From NCBI GenBank assembly GCA_004151065.3, contig NWUY0304673690.1, forward strand, positions 1 to 31,405: a DNA stretch of 31,405 bases. The letters are read 5' to 3'. The stretch is from Larix sibirica. Lineage: Eukaryota; Streptophyta; Pinopsida; Pinales; Pinaceae. Position 1 is the stretch's first letter. Each line of letters opens with the position of its first letter. A model generated the notes under the pieces. The model saw only the letters and a list, made by a program, of their open reading frames with translations, had not been told where the DNA came from and searched no databases. Below are positions 30,391 through 31,405 of this stretch, piece after piece. A program made the position numbers and the translations under genes.

Positions 30391-30421
30391 GTGAGTAGGC
30401 AGTAGCGGATTGAACGGAATG
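30391..30421 (+). repeat. Dispersed repeat, copy 2 (partner at 2466-2538)
   Basis: GTGAGTAGGCAG (30391-30402) and GATTGAACGGAATG (30408-30421), in the same order and strand as at 2466-2477 and 2525-2538. Downstream GAACCAGG and GGGA...GAGGGAAG words also echo 2800-2870. Confidence 0.65.
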
Positions 30422-31200
30422 CGGTAATGCGGAGGCTTTATGTGGGGAGTCATCTGTATGAACCAGGTTGGCTCTCTAACTACCGGGACCGAGGGAAGCT
30501 ATACTTCTTTAATAAAAAAAGCTGTTTTCACTAACACCACCGTAGCTCTTGTTGATCTGAGCGGGAAGCAAGCCCCAGGTATTGAAATCTATCCATAATT
30601 GCGTAAGTAAAAGCATCTGACCGAGTTTACTATTTACAAATCATAGTTATTGAACCCGGTGGATAAATATGACTAAGAACCCTGATAAAAAGGGGTTGCT
30701 TTTTACAAAACCCATTCACAAGAAGCTTTTCGGAATTGACGGACCAGCATGGCTTTGATATCTTGCTTAAGGGACGAAGTGGTCATCTATTGCTTTATCG
30801 GACGAGGGGATACATCAATAGGGGGACCGGTGAAAGCCCAGGGAATTCTTCAATTCAGTGAGTTTCCTATAAAAAAAGGGAGTTTTCAACCCTAGTGGAC
30901 CATACATACCTGTCAGACCTCAGAGAAACGAGGAGCGGACCTTGCTCGCACAGCGCCGGGTTACTCAAAGGTGAGTAATATGATAGCAACCAACGTTCAC
31001 AAGTTCCCTGTTGAGCATAATCCAACCATAATGGTACAAAGTCCTCCAGCTTGTCCTTACTCCTGAAGAACTTCCGAAAAGAATCACTCATGCCGTGAGT
31101 GGAAAATCTATTATTAATGCCAATATAAAATACTCCTCAGTTTTGTGAGGACCGGAGGCGCTCATCCGAGGTACGCCCCCCCCCACCCAATAAATACTTC
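30422..31200. other. Gene-free stretch with two abutting minus-strand frames
   Basis: Minus-strand frames at 31088-31270 (60 codons) and 30867-31091 (74 codons) overlap by ATGA, which looks like translational coupling. The upstream frame, however, runs through a dispersed repeat (31201-31244) and neither has a recognisable motif. The lower frame (MSDSFRKFFRSKDKLEDF...) is fairly protein-like. A C tract lies at 31176-31184. I would not call genes here. Confidence 0.25.
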
Positions 31201-31244
31201 GGGGAATAAATAGAAGGTTATCCCCTTCGCGTAGCTCTTTGAGG
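31201..31244 (+). repeat. GGGGAATAAA...GCTCTTTGAGG element, copy 2
   Basis: Same ends as 10623-10670. Its 3' half, GCGTAGCTCTTTGAGG (31229-31244), also shares GCGTAGCTCTTT with 18457-18475 (and, with one change, 23742-23760), linking the two short-element families. Confidence 0.65.
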
Positions 31245-31405
31245 TCACCATTCATTAAGGCGACACACATAGTGAAAGCTAGGCGTCACGAATTATGATA
31301 TATACCAAGTAGGACATAAGGTTGGAAGGACCGTAAGGAAGGAACCTAAGGCAGACTCAAGTAAGGTAGATTCAGTTGGAGACCGAAAGAACATATATGA
31401 TTACT

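Noticed and set aside
30867-31270. Two minus-strand frames with an ATGA overlap, like a translationally coupled operon
   Set aside because: The upstream frame is partly made from a dispersed repeat (31201-31244), neither product is recognised, and a four-base overlap arises easily by chance.

Overview
The window looks like a gene-poor, repeat-rich stretch of plant organellar DNA. My best reading is an intergenic tract of a very large seed-plant mitochondrial genome, possibly a gymnosperm. This is inference from texture: almost no intact long reading frames in 31 kb, many short repeats in both orientations, decayed tandem arrays in most segments, and one block at the left end that looks like transferred nuclear protein-coding DNA. 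I found no canonical mitochondrial gene, no rRNA, no convincing tRNA, no chloroplast gene and no CRISPR array, so the compartment and the species stay unproven. A repeat-rich plant nuclear locus is the main alternative.

Left end (1-2178): an AT-rich flank, then a minus-strand pseudogene of about 1.5 kb. It encoded a highly charged, Glu/Lys/Gln-rich, coiled-coil-like protein. One frame runs from 2177 to about 990 with four in-frame stops, then shifts near 985 and ends at 686. A canonical G-quadruplex motif (2232-2266) lies just beyond its 5' edge. From 2.3 to 8.2 kb there is no credible gene. That stretch holds a 100-bp imperfect inverted repeat around a 0.9-kb spacer (3706-4783), a perfect 9-bp hairpin (6219-6245), a dispersed CATTGCC/CATAGCC-type repeat and short tandem duplications.

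Middle (8.2-13.7 kb): the most unusual part. Several blocks read, in shifting plus-strand frames, as low-complexity Gly/Ala/Thr/Asn/Tyr-rich peptide with recurring small motifs (NAG, GAY, TAY, TSYV, GNPGGY). They are strongly triplet-periodic and littered with TAA/TAG/TGA and indels. A related block returns at 26.84-27.40 kb. They look like remnants of a codon-based repeat or a repetitive coding sequence in advanced decay. A 17-bp motif, GGTTGGGTGGGAATAGA, lies near both ends of the main block in opposite orientations and recurs as a second opposed pair at 18.3 and 27.9 kb.

Right part (13.7-31.4 kb): more decayed tandem arrays (13.7-14.0, 16.4-16.9, 17.36-17.46, 19.1-19.3, 20.4-20.8, 21.15-21.29, 23.48-23.58 and 24.5-25.15 kb). 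One array ends in a second, very compact G-quadruplex motif (23555-23577). Three protein-like remnants have in-frame stops (22520-22921, 23221-23427, 30039-30383) and I do not recognise them. Short elements carrying GCTCTTT and GGGAATAAA cores recur across the window.

No gene here can be said to work with another. The picture is accretion and decay: foreign DNA arrives, short repeats expand into tandem arrays, and substitutions and indels erode both.
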